Below, one piece after another: positions 52,585-62,484 of a stretch of 64,000 nt of DNA. Source of the stretch: Erythrobacter sp. (GTDB lineage: Bacteria > Pseudomonadota > Alphaproteobacteria > Sphingomonadales > Sphingomonadaceae); NCBI GenBank assembly GCA_025698865.1, contig JAILWQ010000002.1, positions 80,385 to 144,384 of the forward strand. The letters are read 5' to 3'. The position numbers were made by a program, and so were the translations under genes. The stretch's first letter is position 1. The number at the start of each line of letters is the position of its first letter. The notes below the pieces were generated by a model. It did not search any database, was not told the origin of the DNA, and saw only the letters and a program-made list of their open reading frames with translations.

Positions 52585-52773
52585 GATCGGGTGTCTCCCC
52601 GCTTGCTGCCTGTCCCGATCCGGCAATATTCCAGAAGTCCGGACCCCGCGCAAGGGCGCCGGGAAGCGGCCCGGCCCCGACCCATGCACGATTCTTGCCA
52701 TGCCGGGCGCGCGCACCCGTCTTCCCGTCGCCAACGGGGTTTCCTGCCGCGCTTCCCATGCTAAAGGCGCGCC

Positions 52774-53607
52774 ATGAGCGAAGCCGACCCTGCCGATCTT
52801 GCCAGCACGAGCCTTGCGGATGCCGAACTGGAGCGCGAGGAGCTGGCCGAGGATGCGGTCGCCGATGCCGCGCCCCCGATCCCGCAGGGCGGCCTCGAAG
52901 TCGTCTCCATCGCCAAGACCTACGACAAGCGGCAGGTCCTCTCGGACATCTCGCTGACCGTGGGCAAGGGCGAGGTGCTCGGCCTGCTCGGCCCGAACGG
53001 CGCGGGCAAGACCACCTGCTTCTATTCGATCATGGGCCTCGTCCGCCCGGATTCGGGCCGCATCCTGATGGATGGCGAGGACGTGACGAGGCTACCGATG
53101 TATCGCCGCGCGATCCTGGGCCTCGGTTACCTGCCGCAGGAAACCAGCATTTTCCGCGGCATGACCGTGGAGCAGAACATCAACTGCGTGCTCGAGATGG
53201 TCGAGCCCGATGCGACAACCCGCGCGGCCGAGCTGGAGCGGCTGCTAGGCGAATTCGGTCTCACCCGCCTGCGCGCGAGCCCGGCCATGGCCCTGTCGGG
53301 TGGCGAGCGCCGCCGCGCCGAGATCGCCCGCGCGCTGGCCGCCAAGCCTTCGATCATGCTGCTCGACGAACCTTTCGCCGGGATCGACCCGCTGTCGATC
53401 AGCGACATCCGCGATCTGGTGAAGGACCTGAAGACGCGCGGCATCGGCGTGCTCATCACCGATCACAATGTGCGCGAGACGCTGGAAATCGTCGACCGCG
53501 CCTGCATCATCTATGGCGGGCAGGTGCTGTTCGCCGGCACGCCGCAGGATCTGGTCGCGGACGAGAACGTGAAGCGGCTCTATCTAGGCGAGAGTTTCAC
53601 TCTGTGA
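52774..53607 (+). CDS. lptB: LPS export ABC transporter ATP-binding protein LptB
   Basis: A 277-residue ATPase that powers LPS extraction from the inner membrane with LptFG and LptC. Walker A is GPNGAGKTT (73-81), the Q-loop GLGYLPQETSIFRGMTVEQN is the LptB-typical form, the signature is ALSGGERRRAEIARAL, and Walker B is IMLLDEPFAGIDP. About 40 acidic residues precede the usual LptB start, making it longer than the ~240-residue norm. It is followed by rpoN after 26 bp, a common order; lptC and lptA, usual upstream partners, are not here. Confidence 0.95.
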   Translation: MSEADPADLASTSLADAELEREELAEDAVADAAPPIPQGGLEVVSIAKTYDKRQVLSDISLTVGKGEVLGLLGPNGAGKTTCFYSIMGLVRPDSGRILMDGEDVTRLPMYRRAILGLGYLPQETSIFRGMTVEQNINCVLEMVEPDATTRAAELERLLGEFGLTRLRASPAMALSGGERRRAEIARALAAKPSIMLLDEPFAGIDPLSISDIRDLVKDLKTRGIGVLITDHNVRETLEIVDRACIIYGGQVLFAGTPQDLVADENVKRLYLGESFTL

Positions 53608-53633
53608 TCCTCGCCCCCCATTAGGTTTCGCCG

Positions 53634-55094
53634 ATGGCCCTGAGCCCGCGTCTCGATCTCAGGCAGACCCAGTCGCTGGTGATGACGCCGCAGCTGCAGC
53701 AGGCGATCAAGCTGCTGGCGCTGTCCAATCTCGAACTCGAAACCCACGTCTCGCAAGCGCTGGAAAGCAACCCGCTGCTCGAGATCGGCGAGGTCCGGCG
53801 CGAGAACGAGAGCGACGCCGCCGCCCCAGCCGGTGAGCACGAGAGCGATCCCGGAGCGGATGGGGAAAGCGCGCTCGACATCGCCGACTATGCGCTCGAC
53901 CCCGATCGAGCGCCCGGAGACAATTGGGGCGACGCCGATTGGGGCAAGGCCGCGGGCTCGGGCGGATCGGGCGAGGACCTGCCCGACCTCGAGAACCGCG
54001 CGGGCGACGAGCCGACGCTGGCCCAGCATCTTTCCGCCCAGATCGGCACGGCCGCGCATGACGGGCGCGAGGCGATGATCGCGGCGCGGATCGTCGGCGA
54101 GATCGACGATGCCGGCTATTTCACCGGCGACCTCCTGAGCCTGACCGAGGAGCTCGGCGTGCCGCTGGCCGAGGTCGAGCGCGGGCTGGATCTCGTCCAG
54201 TCGCTCGATCCGACCGGTGTGGGTGCGCGCTCGCTTGCCGAATGCCTCGCATTGCAGGCGAAGGAGGCGGATCGCTACGATCCCTGCATGGCGCGGCTGA
54301 TCGACAATCTCGCCATGCTGGCGGCGGGCGACATCGCACGGCTCAAGCGCATGTGCGAGGTCGACGACGAGGATTTCGCCGAGATGCTCGCCGAATTGCG
54401 GCGCTACGATCCCAAGCCGGGTCTGCGCTTCGGCGGCGGGGCGGAAGCACCGGTGGTGCCCGACGTACTGATCGGCGCGCGGGCGGACGGGGGCTGGGAC
54501 ATCCGCCTCAACGCCGACACGCTGCCGCAGCTGGTGGTCAATCGCGAATATTATCTCGAACTGAAGGACGGCTGCACCGACAAGGCGAGCAAGGTCTGGC
54601 TGGGCGAGCATCTCGCGGAAGCGAACTGGCTGATCCGCGCGCTCGACCAGCGGGCCAAGACCATCCTTAAGGTCGCGGCCGAGATCGTGAAGCGGCAGGC
54701 GGGTTTCTTCCATCAGGGCGTCTCGGCGATGAAGCCGCTGATCCTGCGCGAGGTGGCCGAGGCGATCGAGATGCACGAGAGCACGGTCAGCCGGGTGACG
54801 AGCAACAAGTATCTCGCCTGCGCGCGCGGCACGTTCGAGCTCAAGTACTTCTTCTCCAGCGGCGTGGGATCGAGCGACGGGGAAGGCGCCTCGTCCCAGG
54901 CGATCAAGGCGCGGATCAAGGCGCTGATCGACGCGGAGGACGCGAAGAAGGTGCTGTCCGACCAGGCGCTGGTCGACGCGCTGAACGCCGAGGGGTTCGA
55001 TCTCGCCCGGCGGACGGTGGCCAAGTATCGCGAGGCGATCGGCCTCGGCTCAAGTGCCCAGCGCCGCCGCGAGAAGAAGCTGGCCGCGCTCTAG
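53634..55094 (+). CDS. rpoN: RNA polymerase sigma-54 factor
   Basis: A 486-residue RpoN, directing transcription from -24/-12 promoters with enhancer-binding ATPases. The N-terminal region I (LDLRQTQSLVMTPQLQQAIK, LLALSNLELETHVSQALESN) is followed by an acidic region II, the core-binding part, the helix-turn-helix (REVAEAIEMHESTVSRVTSN, KYLACARGTFELKYFF) and the RpoN box ARRTVAKYREAIGL. Adjacent to lptB. The hpf and ptsN genes often found downstream are absent; the next gene faces the other way. Confidence 0.96.
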   Translation: MALSPRLDLRQTQSLVMTPQLQQAIKLLALSNLELETHVSQALESNPLLEIGEVRRENESDAAAPAGEHESDPGADGESALDIADYALDPDRAPGDNWGDADWGKAAGSGGSGEDLPDLENRAGDEPTLAQHLSAQIGTAAHDGREAMIAARIVGEIDDAGYFTGDLLSLTEELGVPLAEVERGLDLVQSLDPTGVGARSLAECLALQAKEADRYDPCMARLIDNLAMLAAGDIARLKRMCEVDDEDFAEMLAELRRYDPKPGLRFGGGAEAPVVPDVLIGARADGGWDIRLNADTLPQLVVNREYYLELKDGCTDKASKVWLGEHLAEANWLIRALDQRAKTILKVAAEIVKRQAGFFHQGVSAMKPLILREVAEAIEMHESTVSRVTSNKYLACARGTFELKYFFSSGVGSSDGEGASSQAIKARIKALIDAEDAKKVLSDQALVDALNAEGFDLARRTVAKYREAIGLGSSAQRRREKKLAAL

Positions 55095-55099
55095 GGGAC

Positions 55100-55744
55100 C
55101 TAGCCGCGCTGGATCGGCTGGCCGAGCGTGGTCTGGCTGATGGTCACCTGATCGCCGTGCCACACGCCACTGTCCACATCGCCGCCGTCCTGCGAAACGG
55201 CAGTCGGTTCGGCGCCGGCATGGCTGACCAGCTCGTCAAACAGGTGCTCGTAGTTCTTGAGCGCGCGGCGCATTTCCTCGGTCGTCGCTTCGGCGCGGCG
55301 TTCGGCGATCTCATGCCCTTCGCGATAATGGTGGGCGACCCTGCCATGATTGACGCTCAGATCCTCGTAACGCCGGTCGAAATCGGCCATCGGGAAGCCG
55401 CGTGTCTGCATCATGTCGGCGAGCAGGCGATCGCCGCGCAGCATCGCTTCCTGCGGGCTGTCGACGAACAGCGCCTTCACTTCCTTCCAGTCGCCGGCGA
55501 ACCGGTCGCGCTCGGCAATGGTGAGTGGGCGGATCCGGAAATCGGACACCCGCTTCTCGCGCTCTTCCAGATTGCGCTCGGCATCGCTGCGGCCGTGTTC
55601 CCTGACCGTACGGTCGTATTCCTCGCCGAAGGTATCGCGCAGATGGGCGGTGCGCTTGCGCCGCGTGACGAGCCAGACCGCCAGCAGGGCCAGCACCACG
55701 ATCGCCGCGACGATCACAATGAATGTCGTGTTGTCATTCTGCAC
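55100..55744 (-). CDS. Membrane-anchored helical protein, GTG start
   Basis: A 214-residue protein with one N-terminal membrane helix (~residues 5-26, TTFIVIVAAIVVLALLAVWL) and a basic flank (TRRKRTAHLRD), then a soluble, mostly helical charged domain (FGEEYDRTVREHGRSDAERN, NYEHLFDELVSHAG). GTG 55744 is chosen because AGGAGA sits six bases upstream; the open frame continues but lacks another good start. Function unknown; similar proteins with an N-terminal anchor occur widely in this order. Confidence 0.65.
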   Translation of the reverse strand: MQNDNTTFIVIVAAIVVLALLAVWLVTRRKRTAHLRDTFGEEYDRTVREHGRSDAERNLEEREKRVSDFRIRPLTIAERDRFAGDWKEVKALFVDSPQEAMLRGDRLLADMMQTRGFPMADFDRRYEDLSVNHGRVAHHYREGHEIAERRAEATTEEMRRALKNYEHLFDELVSHAGAEPTAVSQDGGDVDSGVWHGDQVTISQTTLGQPIQRG

Positions 55745-55884
55745 GCGCCGTCTCCTGTCGCGGCCCGCGCCGTGGCGGATCCGAGAAAGGATACGCGCAC
55801 GGTGCCGCCTCGTTCCGGATCGCCCGCGACGATCATGGGTCCGGAGACTTGAAACCGTCACGCGTCCGGCGCATCGGGCGAAGG

Positions 55885-57624
55885 ATGATCCACAAAGCCC
55901 CCGCCGCGCTCCTCGCCCTGACGCTCGCCGCCTGCACCGCGACGCCGCCCGTCTCCAGCGGCCCTGCCGCCGATGCCGCGCCGGTCACGATCGGGATCAT
56001 CGGGCTGAACGACTTCCACGGCAATCTCGAGCCCATCCAGCGCGCCCTGCCGGTCCGCGAGGGCGCGGAGGTCCAGGCGGGCGGGGCCGCCCATCTCGCC
56101 AGTGCGATCGACACGCTGCGGGCGCGGCACGAACATCATCTGGTGATCTCGGCGGGCGATCTCATCAGCGCGAGCCCGCTCGTCTCCTCGCTGTTTCTCG
56201 ACGAGCCGACCGTGGGCGTGATGAACCGCATCGGGCTCGACTTCAACGCGGTCGGCAATCACGAATTCGACCGGGGCTGGCGCGAGCTGGTTCGCCTCTC
56301 GGAGGGCGGGTGCGAGAAGCTGACCTTGCGCGAACCCTGCGCGGTGGAGCCGGATTACGCGGGCGCCGATTTCGCCTTCCTCGCCGCCAATGTCCGCACG
56401 CCCGAAGCGATGGGCCGGGGCGAGACGCTGTTTCCCGGCACCGCCATGCGCCGCTTCGGCGAGGGCGCGGGGGCGGTGGACATCGGGATCATCGGCCTGA
56501 CGCTGGAAGGCACGCCCGGCCTCGTCACGCCCGAGGGGATAGCCGGGCTGACCTTCGCCGACGAGGCGGAGACGATCAACGCCGCGGCAGCCGACCTTTC
56601 CGCAAAGGGCGCCGAGGCGGTGGTGGTCGCGATCCATCAGGGCCTCGCTCCCGACGACCAACCCAACGTGTTCGGCTGCGCGGCGATATCCGGACCGTTG
56701 CGGGAAATCCTCGACCGGCTGAATCCGGGGATCGATCTGGTCATTTCCGGCCACACGCACCGCCCCTATGTCTGCGATTACGGCACGGTCGATCCGGCGC
56801 GGCCGATGTTGGTCACCAGCGCGGCCTGGGGCGGGCAGATGCTGACCGACATCACTCTGACCATCGATCCGGTGGCAGGCCGGGTGATCGCCAAGGACGC
56901 GCGCAATCTGGTGATCGCCAGCGAAGCTGGAGCCGCGGAAGACGGCGTCCTGCGCCCCGCCGCCCGCGCCGACATCGCCGCCTATGTCGCGCAATATGCC
57001 GCCGCGGCGCGCGATGCGGAGACGCGCCCCGTGGGCCGGCTGTCCGGCGCGGCCCGCAAGGAGGGGATCGAGAGCCCGCTCGGCAATCTCATCGCCGATT
57101 CGCAGCTCGACGCCACGCGCGGCGCGGGCGCGCAGATCGCTTTCATGAATTCGGGCGGCATCCGCGCGGACCTTATTCCGGCCAGCGACGGCACGCTGTC
57201 CTTCGGGCAGATCTACACCGTCCAGCCCTTCGGCAATACGCTCATGACCAAGAGCTTCACCGGCGCGCAATTGCTCGCCCTGCTCGCCAGCCAGTTCGAG
57301 GACGGACGCGACAATGTGCTCGCCGTGTCGCAAGGGTTCCAGCAGGTGCTGGCGCGCGTACAGGAAGCAGATGGGGGCGACAGCTATCGCTTCGTATCGG
57401 CGACGCTCGACGGGAAGCCGATCGATCCGGCGGCGACCTACCGCGTGACGATGAACAGCTTCCTCGCCACCGGGGGCGACGGGTTCGCGATCTTCGCCGA
57501 GGGCACCGACGTGGTCACCGGCCCGGTCGATCTCGACGCGACCGAAGCCTATCTCGACGGCGAGGCGATGCGGCCGCTGCCCGCGACCGACCGGATCACC
57601 GTCACCGGCACCGGCGCCGGCTGA
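55885..57624 (+). CDS. Periplasmic 5'-nucleotidase / metallophosphatase (UshA-like)
   Basis: A 579-residue exported enzyme. Signal and lipobox-like LTLAAC place a cysteine at residue ~17, so it may be a lipoprotein. The metallophosphoesterase domain has IIGLNDFHGNLEP, VISAGDLISASPL, FNAVGNHEFDRG and VISGHTHRPYVC metal motifs. The C-terminal 5'-nucleotidase domain follows (AFMNSGGIRADLIPASDGTL, FGQIYTVQPFGNTLMT). It would dephosphorylate nucleotides or UDP-sugars outside the cell. Its stop directly abuts the stop of the convergent carboxylase gene. Confidence 0.9.
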   Translation: MIHKAPAALLALTLAACTATPPVSSGPAADAAPVTIGIIGLNDFHGNLEPIQRALPVREGAEVQAGGAAHLASAIDTLRARHEHHLVISAGDLISASPLVSSLFLDEPTVGVMNRIGLDFNAVGNHEFDRGWRELVRLSEGGCEKLTLREPCAVEPDYAGADFAFLAANVRTPEAMGRGETLFPGTAMRRFGEGAGAVDIGIIGLTLEGTPGLVTPEGIAGLTFADEAETINAAAADLSAKGAEAVVVAIHQGLAPDDQPNVFGCAAISGPLREILDRLNPGIDLVISGHTHRPYVCDYGTVDPARPMLVTSAAWGGQMLTDITLTIDPVAGRVIAKDARNLVIASEAGAAEDGVLRPAARADIAAYVAQYAAAARDAETRPVGRLSGAARKEGIESPLGNLIADSQLDATRGAGAQIAFMNSGGIRADLIPASDGTLSFGQIYTVQPFGNTLMTKSFTGAQLLALLASQFEDGRDNVLAVSQGFQQVLARVQEADGGDSYRFVSATLDGKPIDPAATYRVTMNSFLATGGDGFAIFAEGTDVVTGPVDLDATEAYLDGEAMRPLPATDRITVTGTGAG

Positions 57625-59232
57625 TCACATCCGGAAGACGCCGAAAGCGGGCCGCTCCGCGATCGGGGCTTCCAGCGCGGCGGAGAGCGCAAGGCCGAGC
57701 ACGTCGCGGGTCTGCGCCGGGTCGATCACGCCATCGTCCCACAGGCGGGCGGTGGCGTAATAGGGATTGCCCTCGTCCTCGTATTTCTGGCGGATCGGTG
57801 CCTTGAAGGCCTCGGCCTCCTCGTCGCTCCAGCTGTCGGCGTCGCGGTGGACGGTGGCGAGCACGCTTGCCGCCTGTTCGCCGCCCATCACCGAGATGCG
57901 CGCATTGGGCCAGGTGAACAGGAAGCGCGGCGAATAGGCCCGGCCGCACATGCCGTAATTGCCCGCGCCGAAGCTGCCGCCGATGACGACGGTGAGCTTG
58001 GGCACGCTGGCCGTGGCGACGGCGGTCACCAGCTTGGCGCCATGCTTGGCGATGCCTTCCGCCTCGTATTTCCCGCCGACCATGAAGCCGGAAATGTTCT
58101 GGAGGAACAGCAGCGGGATGCGCCGCTGGCAGGCGAGCTCGATGAAATGCGCGCCCTTCTGCGCGCTTTCGGAAAACAGCACGCCATTGTTGGCAAGGAT
58201 CGCCACCGGCATCCCCCAGATATGGGCGAAGCCGCAGACCAGCGTGCTGCCATATTGTGCCTTGAACTCGTGGAACTCGCTGCCGTCGACCAGCCGGGCG
58301 ATCACCTCGTGCACGTCGTAGGGCGCGCGCACGTCGTCGGGGATCAGGGCGTAGAGATCCTCCGCGTCGAATTTCGGCGGACGCGGTTCCTTCAGCGCGA
58401 TGTCGCTCGCCGCGCCGGTGTTCGCGCCGAGATGGGAAACGATATCGCGCACGATGGTGAGCGCGTGTTCGTCGTTCTCGGCGAGGTGGTCGACCACGCC
58501 ACTCTTCTTCGCGTGGAGGTCGCCGCCGCCCAGATCCTCGGCGCTGATCTCCTCGCCCGTTGCCGCCTTCACCAGCGGCGGCCCGGCGAGGAAGATCGTG
58601 CCCTGTTCGCGCACGATCACCGTCTCGTCGGACATGGCGGGCACGTAAGCCCCGCCGGCAGTGCAGCTGCCCATGACGCAGGCGATCTGCGGAATGCCGA
58701 GCGCGCTCATGTTCGCCTGATTGAAGAAGATGCGCCCGAAATGGTCGCGGTCGGGAAAGACCTCGGCCTGGTAGGGCAGGTTCGCGCCGCCGCTGTCGAC
58801 GAGATAGATGCAAGGCAGGCGGTTCTGCTCGGCGATCTCCTGCGCGCGGAGATGCTTCTTCACCGTCATCGGGTAATAGGAGCCGCCCTTCACGGTCGGA
58901 TCGTTGCAGACGATCATCACCTGCCGCCCCGAAACACGCCCGACGCCGCAGATCATCGAGGCGCCGGACACGTCGCCCTCGTACATTCCGTTCGCCGCGA
59001 GCTGGCCGATCTCGAGGAAGGGCGAGCCGGGATCGAGCAACCGCTCCACCCGGTCGCGGGGCAGCAGCTTGCCGCGCGCCACGTGCCGCTCGCGGTGACG
59101 CTCCGACCCGCCCAGCGCTGCGTCGGCGACCTGCGCGCGAAGGTCTTGCGCAAGCGCATTGTTGTGATCGAACCGCGCCTTCGCTTCGGGCGCTTCGCGG
59201 TCGAGTTTGGATGTGAGAACGGGTGCGGTCAT
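57625..59232 (-). CDS. liuB: Methylcrotonyl-CoA carboxylase beta (carboxyltransferase) subunit
   Basis: A 535-residue carboxyltransferase that moves CO2 from biotin to 3-methylcrotonyl-CoA in leucine breakdown. The acyl-CoA carboxylase signature runs through [18 protein letters not shown] N-terminal parts, [38 protein letters not shown] and [20 protein letters not shown], the last two typical of MccB over PccB. The AMP/biotin alpha subunit is not in this window. It is the last gene of an operon starting with isovaleryl-CoA dehydrogenase. Confidence 0.92.
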   Translation of the reverse strand: MTAPVLTSKLDREAPEAKARFDHNNALAQDLRAQVADAALGGSERHRERHVARGKLLPRDRVERLLDPGSPFLEIGQLAANGMYEGDVSGASMICGVGRVSGRQVMIVCNDPTVKGGSYYPMTVKKHLRAQEIAEQNRLPCIYLVDSGGANLPYQAEVFPDRDHFGRIFFNQANMSALGIPQIACVMGSCTAGGAYVPAMSDETVIVREQGTIFLAGPPLVKAATGEEISAEDLGGGDLHAKKSGVVDHLAENDEHALTIVRDIVSHLGANTGAASDIALKEPRPPKFDAEDLYALIPDDVRAPYDVHEVIARLVDGSEFHEFKAQYGSTLVCGFAHIWGMPVAILANNGVLFSESAQKGAHFIELACQRRIPLLFLQNISGFMVGGKYEAEGIAKHGAKLVTAVATASVPKLTVVIGGSFGAGNYGMCGRAYSPRFLFTWPNARISVMGGEQAASVLATVHRDADSWSDEEAEAFKAPIRQKYEDEGNPYYATARLWDDGVIDPAQTRDVLGLALSAALEAPIAERPAFGVFRM

Positions 59233-59639
59233 AGTATATCCGGTTTGGCAACGGCGCCGGGCCTGTGCCGGATCGCCACGAAAAAGACAAAGGCTGCGAA
59301 CAAGGTCTGGATCGCCAGGCTGGCGTAGAATTCATGGTAGCCGGCAATGAAAGCGGTCCATGCGTTGACCAGAACATCGCTCGCCATGATGGCGCAGCCC
59401 AGCGCCAGGCTCCAGACCGGGCGCACCCAGATCAGCAGGCCGGCCAGCGGATCGAGGAAGACCAGGCCGGTCCAGTAGACATTGAACAGCAGCGGCATGA
59501 ACTCGTAAGGGAGCCAGCCATTGCTCGCGATATCGACCGCGTGGCTGAGCGCGCCGATCGAGAAGCCGAGCGTCCAGATGATCTTCGCGATCGTCGGGAT
59601 CTGCGCTGCACGGCTTCCGATCGGCGGCGTATCCGTCAC
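59229..59639 (-). CDS. Small membrane protein within the leucine-degradation operon
   Basis: A 136-residue protein with about four hydrophobic segments (~residues 18-35, 45-65, 72-92, 100-122). It overlaps isovaleryl-CoA dehydrogenase by 4 bp and MccB by 4 bp, so it is firmly in the operon. Not recognised. Conserved residues cannot be judged from one sequence. A transport or regulatory role in branched-chain acid use is possible but unproved. Confidence 0.7.
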   Translation of the reverse strand: MTDTPPIGSRAAQIPTIAKIIWTLGFSIGALSHAVDIASNGWLPYEFMPLLFNVYWTGLVFLDPLAGLLIWVRPVWSLALGCAIMASDVLVNAWTAFIAGYHEFYASLAIQTLFAAFVFFVAIRHRPGAVAKPDIL

Positions 59640-60799
59640 CCCGCCGCCCCGATCAGCTCGCGGCCGATCAGCATCCGGCGGATCTCGTTGGTGCCGGCGC
59701 CGATGTCGAGCAGCTTGGCATCGCGCATGTAGCGTTCCACCGGCCAGTCGAGCGTATAGCCCGCCCCGCCCAGCGCCTGGACGCTTTCGGCTGCCACGCG
59801 GAAGGCGTTCTCGCTCGCCAGCAGGATCGCCCCGGCCGCGTCGAAGCGGGTGGTCTGCCCGGCATCGCAGGCCTTGGCCACGGCGTAGGTGTAGGCCCGC
59901 GCCGATTGCAGCGCGACATACATGTCGGCGACCTTGGCCTGCATCAGCTGGAACGAGCCGATTGGCTTGCCGAACTGGGTGCGCTCGCGAAGGTAGGGAA
60001 TGACCGTGTCGAGGCAGGCCTGCATGATGCCCAGCTGCAAGCCCGCCAGCACCACGCGCTCGTAATCGAGCCCGCTCATCAGCACGCCGACGCCGCCGTT
60101 CAGCGGCCCCATCACACGGTCCTCGGGCACGAAGCAGTCGTCGAACACCAGCTCGGCGGTGGGCGAGCCACGCATGCCGACCTTCTCGATCTTCTGGCCG
60201 ATGGAAAAGCCCTCGTCCCCCTTCTCGATCAGGAAGGCGGTGATGCCCTTCGACCCCTCGCCGGTCTTGGCATAGACCACCAGCGTGTCGGCATAGGGCG
60301 CGTTGGTGATCCAGAACTTGGTGCCGTTGAGCCGGAAGCCGCCCTCGACCGCATCGGCGCGCAGCTTCATCGAGACGACGTCCGACCCGGCGGAAGCCTC
60401 CGACATGGCGAGGCTGCCGACATGCTCGCCGCTGACGAGGCCGGGCAGGTATTTCGCCTTCTGCTCGTCATTGCCCCAGCGGCGGATCTGGTTGACGCAG
60501 AGGTTGGAATGCGCGCCGTAGGACAGGCCCAGCGAGGCGCTGGCGCGGCTCACCTCCTCGACCGCGATGACATGTTCGAGATAGCCGAGGCCGAGCCCGC
60601 CATCCTCCTCGCCCACGGTGATGCCGTGCAGGCCGAGCTCGCCCATCGCGGCCCACAGCTCTTGCTTGGGAAACCAGTCCTCGCGGTCGATCTTCTCGGC
60701 CAGCGGCGCGATCTGCTCGTCGGCGAAGCGCGCGGTGGTCTCGCGAATCATGGTGGCGGTCTCGCCGAGCTGGAAATCGAAATCGGGGGTCGCGCGCAT
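59636..60799 (-). CDS. liuA: Isovaleryl-CoA dehydrogenase
   Basis: A 387-residue flavin acyl-CoA dehydrogenase that oxidises isovaleryl-CoA to 3-methylcrotonyl-CoA in leucine breakdown. The N-terminal PDFDFQLGETATMIRETTAR, the FAD-binding LAMSEASAGSDVVSMKLRAD with FWITNAPYADTLVVYAKTGE, and the C-terminal VQALGGAGYTLDWPVERYMR are typical, and the glutamate in ERVVLAGLQLG fits the isovaleryl-CoA class. Its product feeds methylcrotonyl-CoA carboxylase, encoded two genes downstream. AGGAGGAACC precedes the ATG. Confidence 0.94.
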   Translation of the reverse strand: MRATPDFDFQLGETATMIRETTARFADEQIAPLAEKIDREDWFPKQELWAAMGELGLHGITVGEEDGGLGLGYLEHVIAVEEVSRASASLGLSYGAHSNLCVNQIRRWGNDEQKAKYLPGLVSGEHVGSLAMSEASAGSDVVSMKLRADAVEGGFRLNGTKFWITNAPYADTLVVYAKTGEGSKGITAFLIEKGDEGFSIGQKIEKVGMRGSPTAELVFDDCFVPEDRVMGPLNGGVGVLMSGLDYERVVLAGLQLGIMQACLDTVIPYLRERTQFGKPIGSFQLMQAKVADMYVALQSARAYTYAVAKACDAGQTTRFDAAGAILLASENAFRVAAESVQALGGAGYTLDWPVERYMRDAKLLDIGAGTNEIRRMLIGRELIGAAG

Positions 60800-60932
60800 G
60801 GTTCCTCCTCGTGAAGCGAGCCGTCCAGCGCCCTAGCGAAGCCGGGCGCGGCGGGCAAACGCCATGCTTGGCGGCGCCTTCAATCAAAGGTTTTGTATCG
60901 CGGGGTTTTTTACCCTAGCGTCCGTTTCACAG

Positions 60933-62453
60933 ATGTTCCGCACTATTCGTGAAGCCTGGCCCCGCGGGGAAGCCCCGGCCGCTGCTTTCTGCGGCGAGGA
61001 TGATCGCATCAGCGTGATGGCAAGCTTCGGCCTCGACGATCTGGAGGGCGATGCCGAACTCCAGCGGCTGGTCCGCTTCGTCGCCCGGCTGTGCGAAGCG
61101 CCGATCGCGCTGGCGAGCATCGTCGAAACCGATCGCCAGCGCTTTCTCGCCCGCGAAGGTTTCGCCGGGGGGGAGACGCCCCGCTCGACCAGTTTCTGCG
61201 CCGCCGCCATGTTGCAGACCGAGACGCTGATCGTTCCGGATGCGACGCAGGACGAACGCTTCGCGTCCTTCGCCATGGTCACCGGGTCGGACCATGTGCG
61301 CTTCTACGCCGGCGCGCCGCTGGTGTCGGCCGAGGGCGCGCCGCTCGGCTCCCTGTGCGTGATCGACACGGAGCCGCGCCCGCAAGGCCTGACCGATTTC
61401 CAGCGCGACGGGCTGGAAGTGCTGGCCGATTCGGTCATGCGCCGCCTCACCCAGCATCGCCTCGACCGGGCCGCCAACGACGTAATCGCCGAGCGCGAGA
61501 AACGCCTCGAATCGATCATCGACAGCGTGCCGGGCATCGCCTGGTCCGCCGACACGCAGGCCAATTTCGACTATTTCAACGCGCGCTGGAAAGAAGTGAC
61601 CGGAGCGGAACCGCCCCGGACCCCCGCAGACTGGCGCGCTTTCGTCCACCCCGAGGATTTCGACGACACGCTGGCGGTCTTCTCGCAGGCGGTGGAAAAA
61701 ACCGTGCCGTTCGAAAGCGAGTGGCGGATGCGGCAGGCCGACGGTTCCTATCGCTGGGTGCTGAGCCGCGGCGTGCCGACCGCCGCGGGCGGCAAGACAT
61801 CGCGCTGGTTCGGCACGCTGTTCGACATCGACGAGCAGTACAGGCTGTCCGAATCGCGCGAACTGCTCGCCGGCGAACTCTCGCACCGGATCAAGAACAT
61901 CTTCGCGGTGGTGTCCGGCCTCGTCGCGATCAAGGCGCGCAATCACCCCGAAGCGCAGGAATTCGCCGGGGAACTGTCGGAAACGATCAAGGCGCTCGGC
62001 CTGGCGCACGACTATGTCCGCCCGGTCGAGGGGCGGCGCGGCGAGAGTCTGCGCGATCTGCTGTCCGACCTTGTCGCCCCTTATCAGGACGGCTCGGGCC
62101 AGCGCATCGTGGTCGAAGGCGCGGACAGCGCGATCGGCCACCGCGCGGCGACCCCGCTCGCCCTGATCTTCCACGAGCTGGCGACCAATTCGGCGAAATA
62201 CGGCGCTCTTTCGTGCGAGGACGGGCGGATCAGGATCGAGCTGGAGGAAACCGGAACGGACGAATTGTCGATCCGCTGGGAGGAGTTCAGCATTCCCTGT
62301 GACGATGTCGAGGCCGGATCGCGAGAGGGTTTCGGTTCCCGCATGCTGCGCCTGTCGGTCGAAGGGCAGCTTCGCGGACGGTTCGAGCGCACCTTCACCG
62401 AAGACGGCCTCGTCTGCGAGATCACCGTGCCCAGAAGTTCGCTGACCAATTGA
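60933..62453 (+). CDS. GAF-PAS-HWE sensor histidine kinase
   Basis: A 506-residue soluble histidine kinase. A GAF domain (~residues 40-175, VETDRQRFLAREGFAGGETP, VVSAEGAPLGSLCVI-like) is followed by a PAS domain (~195-305, IIDSVPGIAWSADTQANFDY, FNARWKEVTG) and an HWE kinase core with ELSHRIKNIFAVV (H318), the N-box FHELATNSAKYGAL and the diagnostic IRWEEF. The start is uncertain (60864, 60933 or 61017). The GAF segment resembles those that sense redox state or light. It diverges from the isovaleryl-CoA dehydrogenase gene; no response regulator is adjacent. Confidence 0.85.
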   Translation: MFRTIREAWPRGEAPAAAFCGEDDRISVMASFGLDDLEGDAELQRLVRFVARLCEAPIALASIVETDRQRFLAREGFAGGETPRSTSFCAAAMLQTETLIVPDATQDERFASFAMVTGSDHVRFYAGAPLVSAEGAPLGSLCVIDTEPRPQGLTDFQRDGLEVLADSVMRRLTQHRLDRAANDVIAEREKRLESIIDSVPGIAWSADTQANFDYFNARWKEVTGAEPPRTPADWRAFVHPEDFDDTLAVFSQAVEKTVPFESEWRMRQADGSYRWVLSRGVPTAAGGKTSRWFGTLFDIDEQYRLSESRELLAGELSHRIKNIFAVVSGLVAIKARNHPEAQEFAGELSETIKALGLAHDYVRPVEGRRGESLRDLLSDLVAPYQDGSGQRIVVEGADSAIGHRAATPLALIFHELATNSAKYGALSCEDGRIRIELEETGTDELSIRWEEFSIPCDDVEAGSREGFGSRMLRLSVEGQLRGRFERTFTEDGLVCEITVPRSSLTN

Positions 62454-62484
62454 GGACCATGAGCCGGGTGGGATCGACAGGAAT

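Noticed and set aside
57601..57640. Possible terminator between the 5'-nucleotidase and carboxylase genes
   Set aside because: The two stop codons abut directly and no stem with a U run is present.
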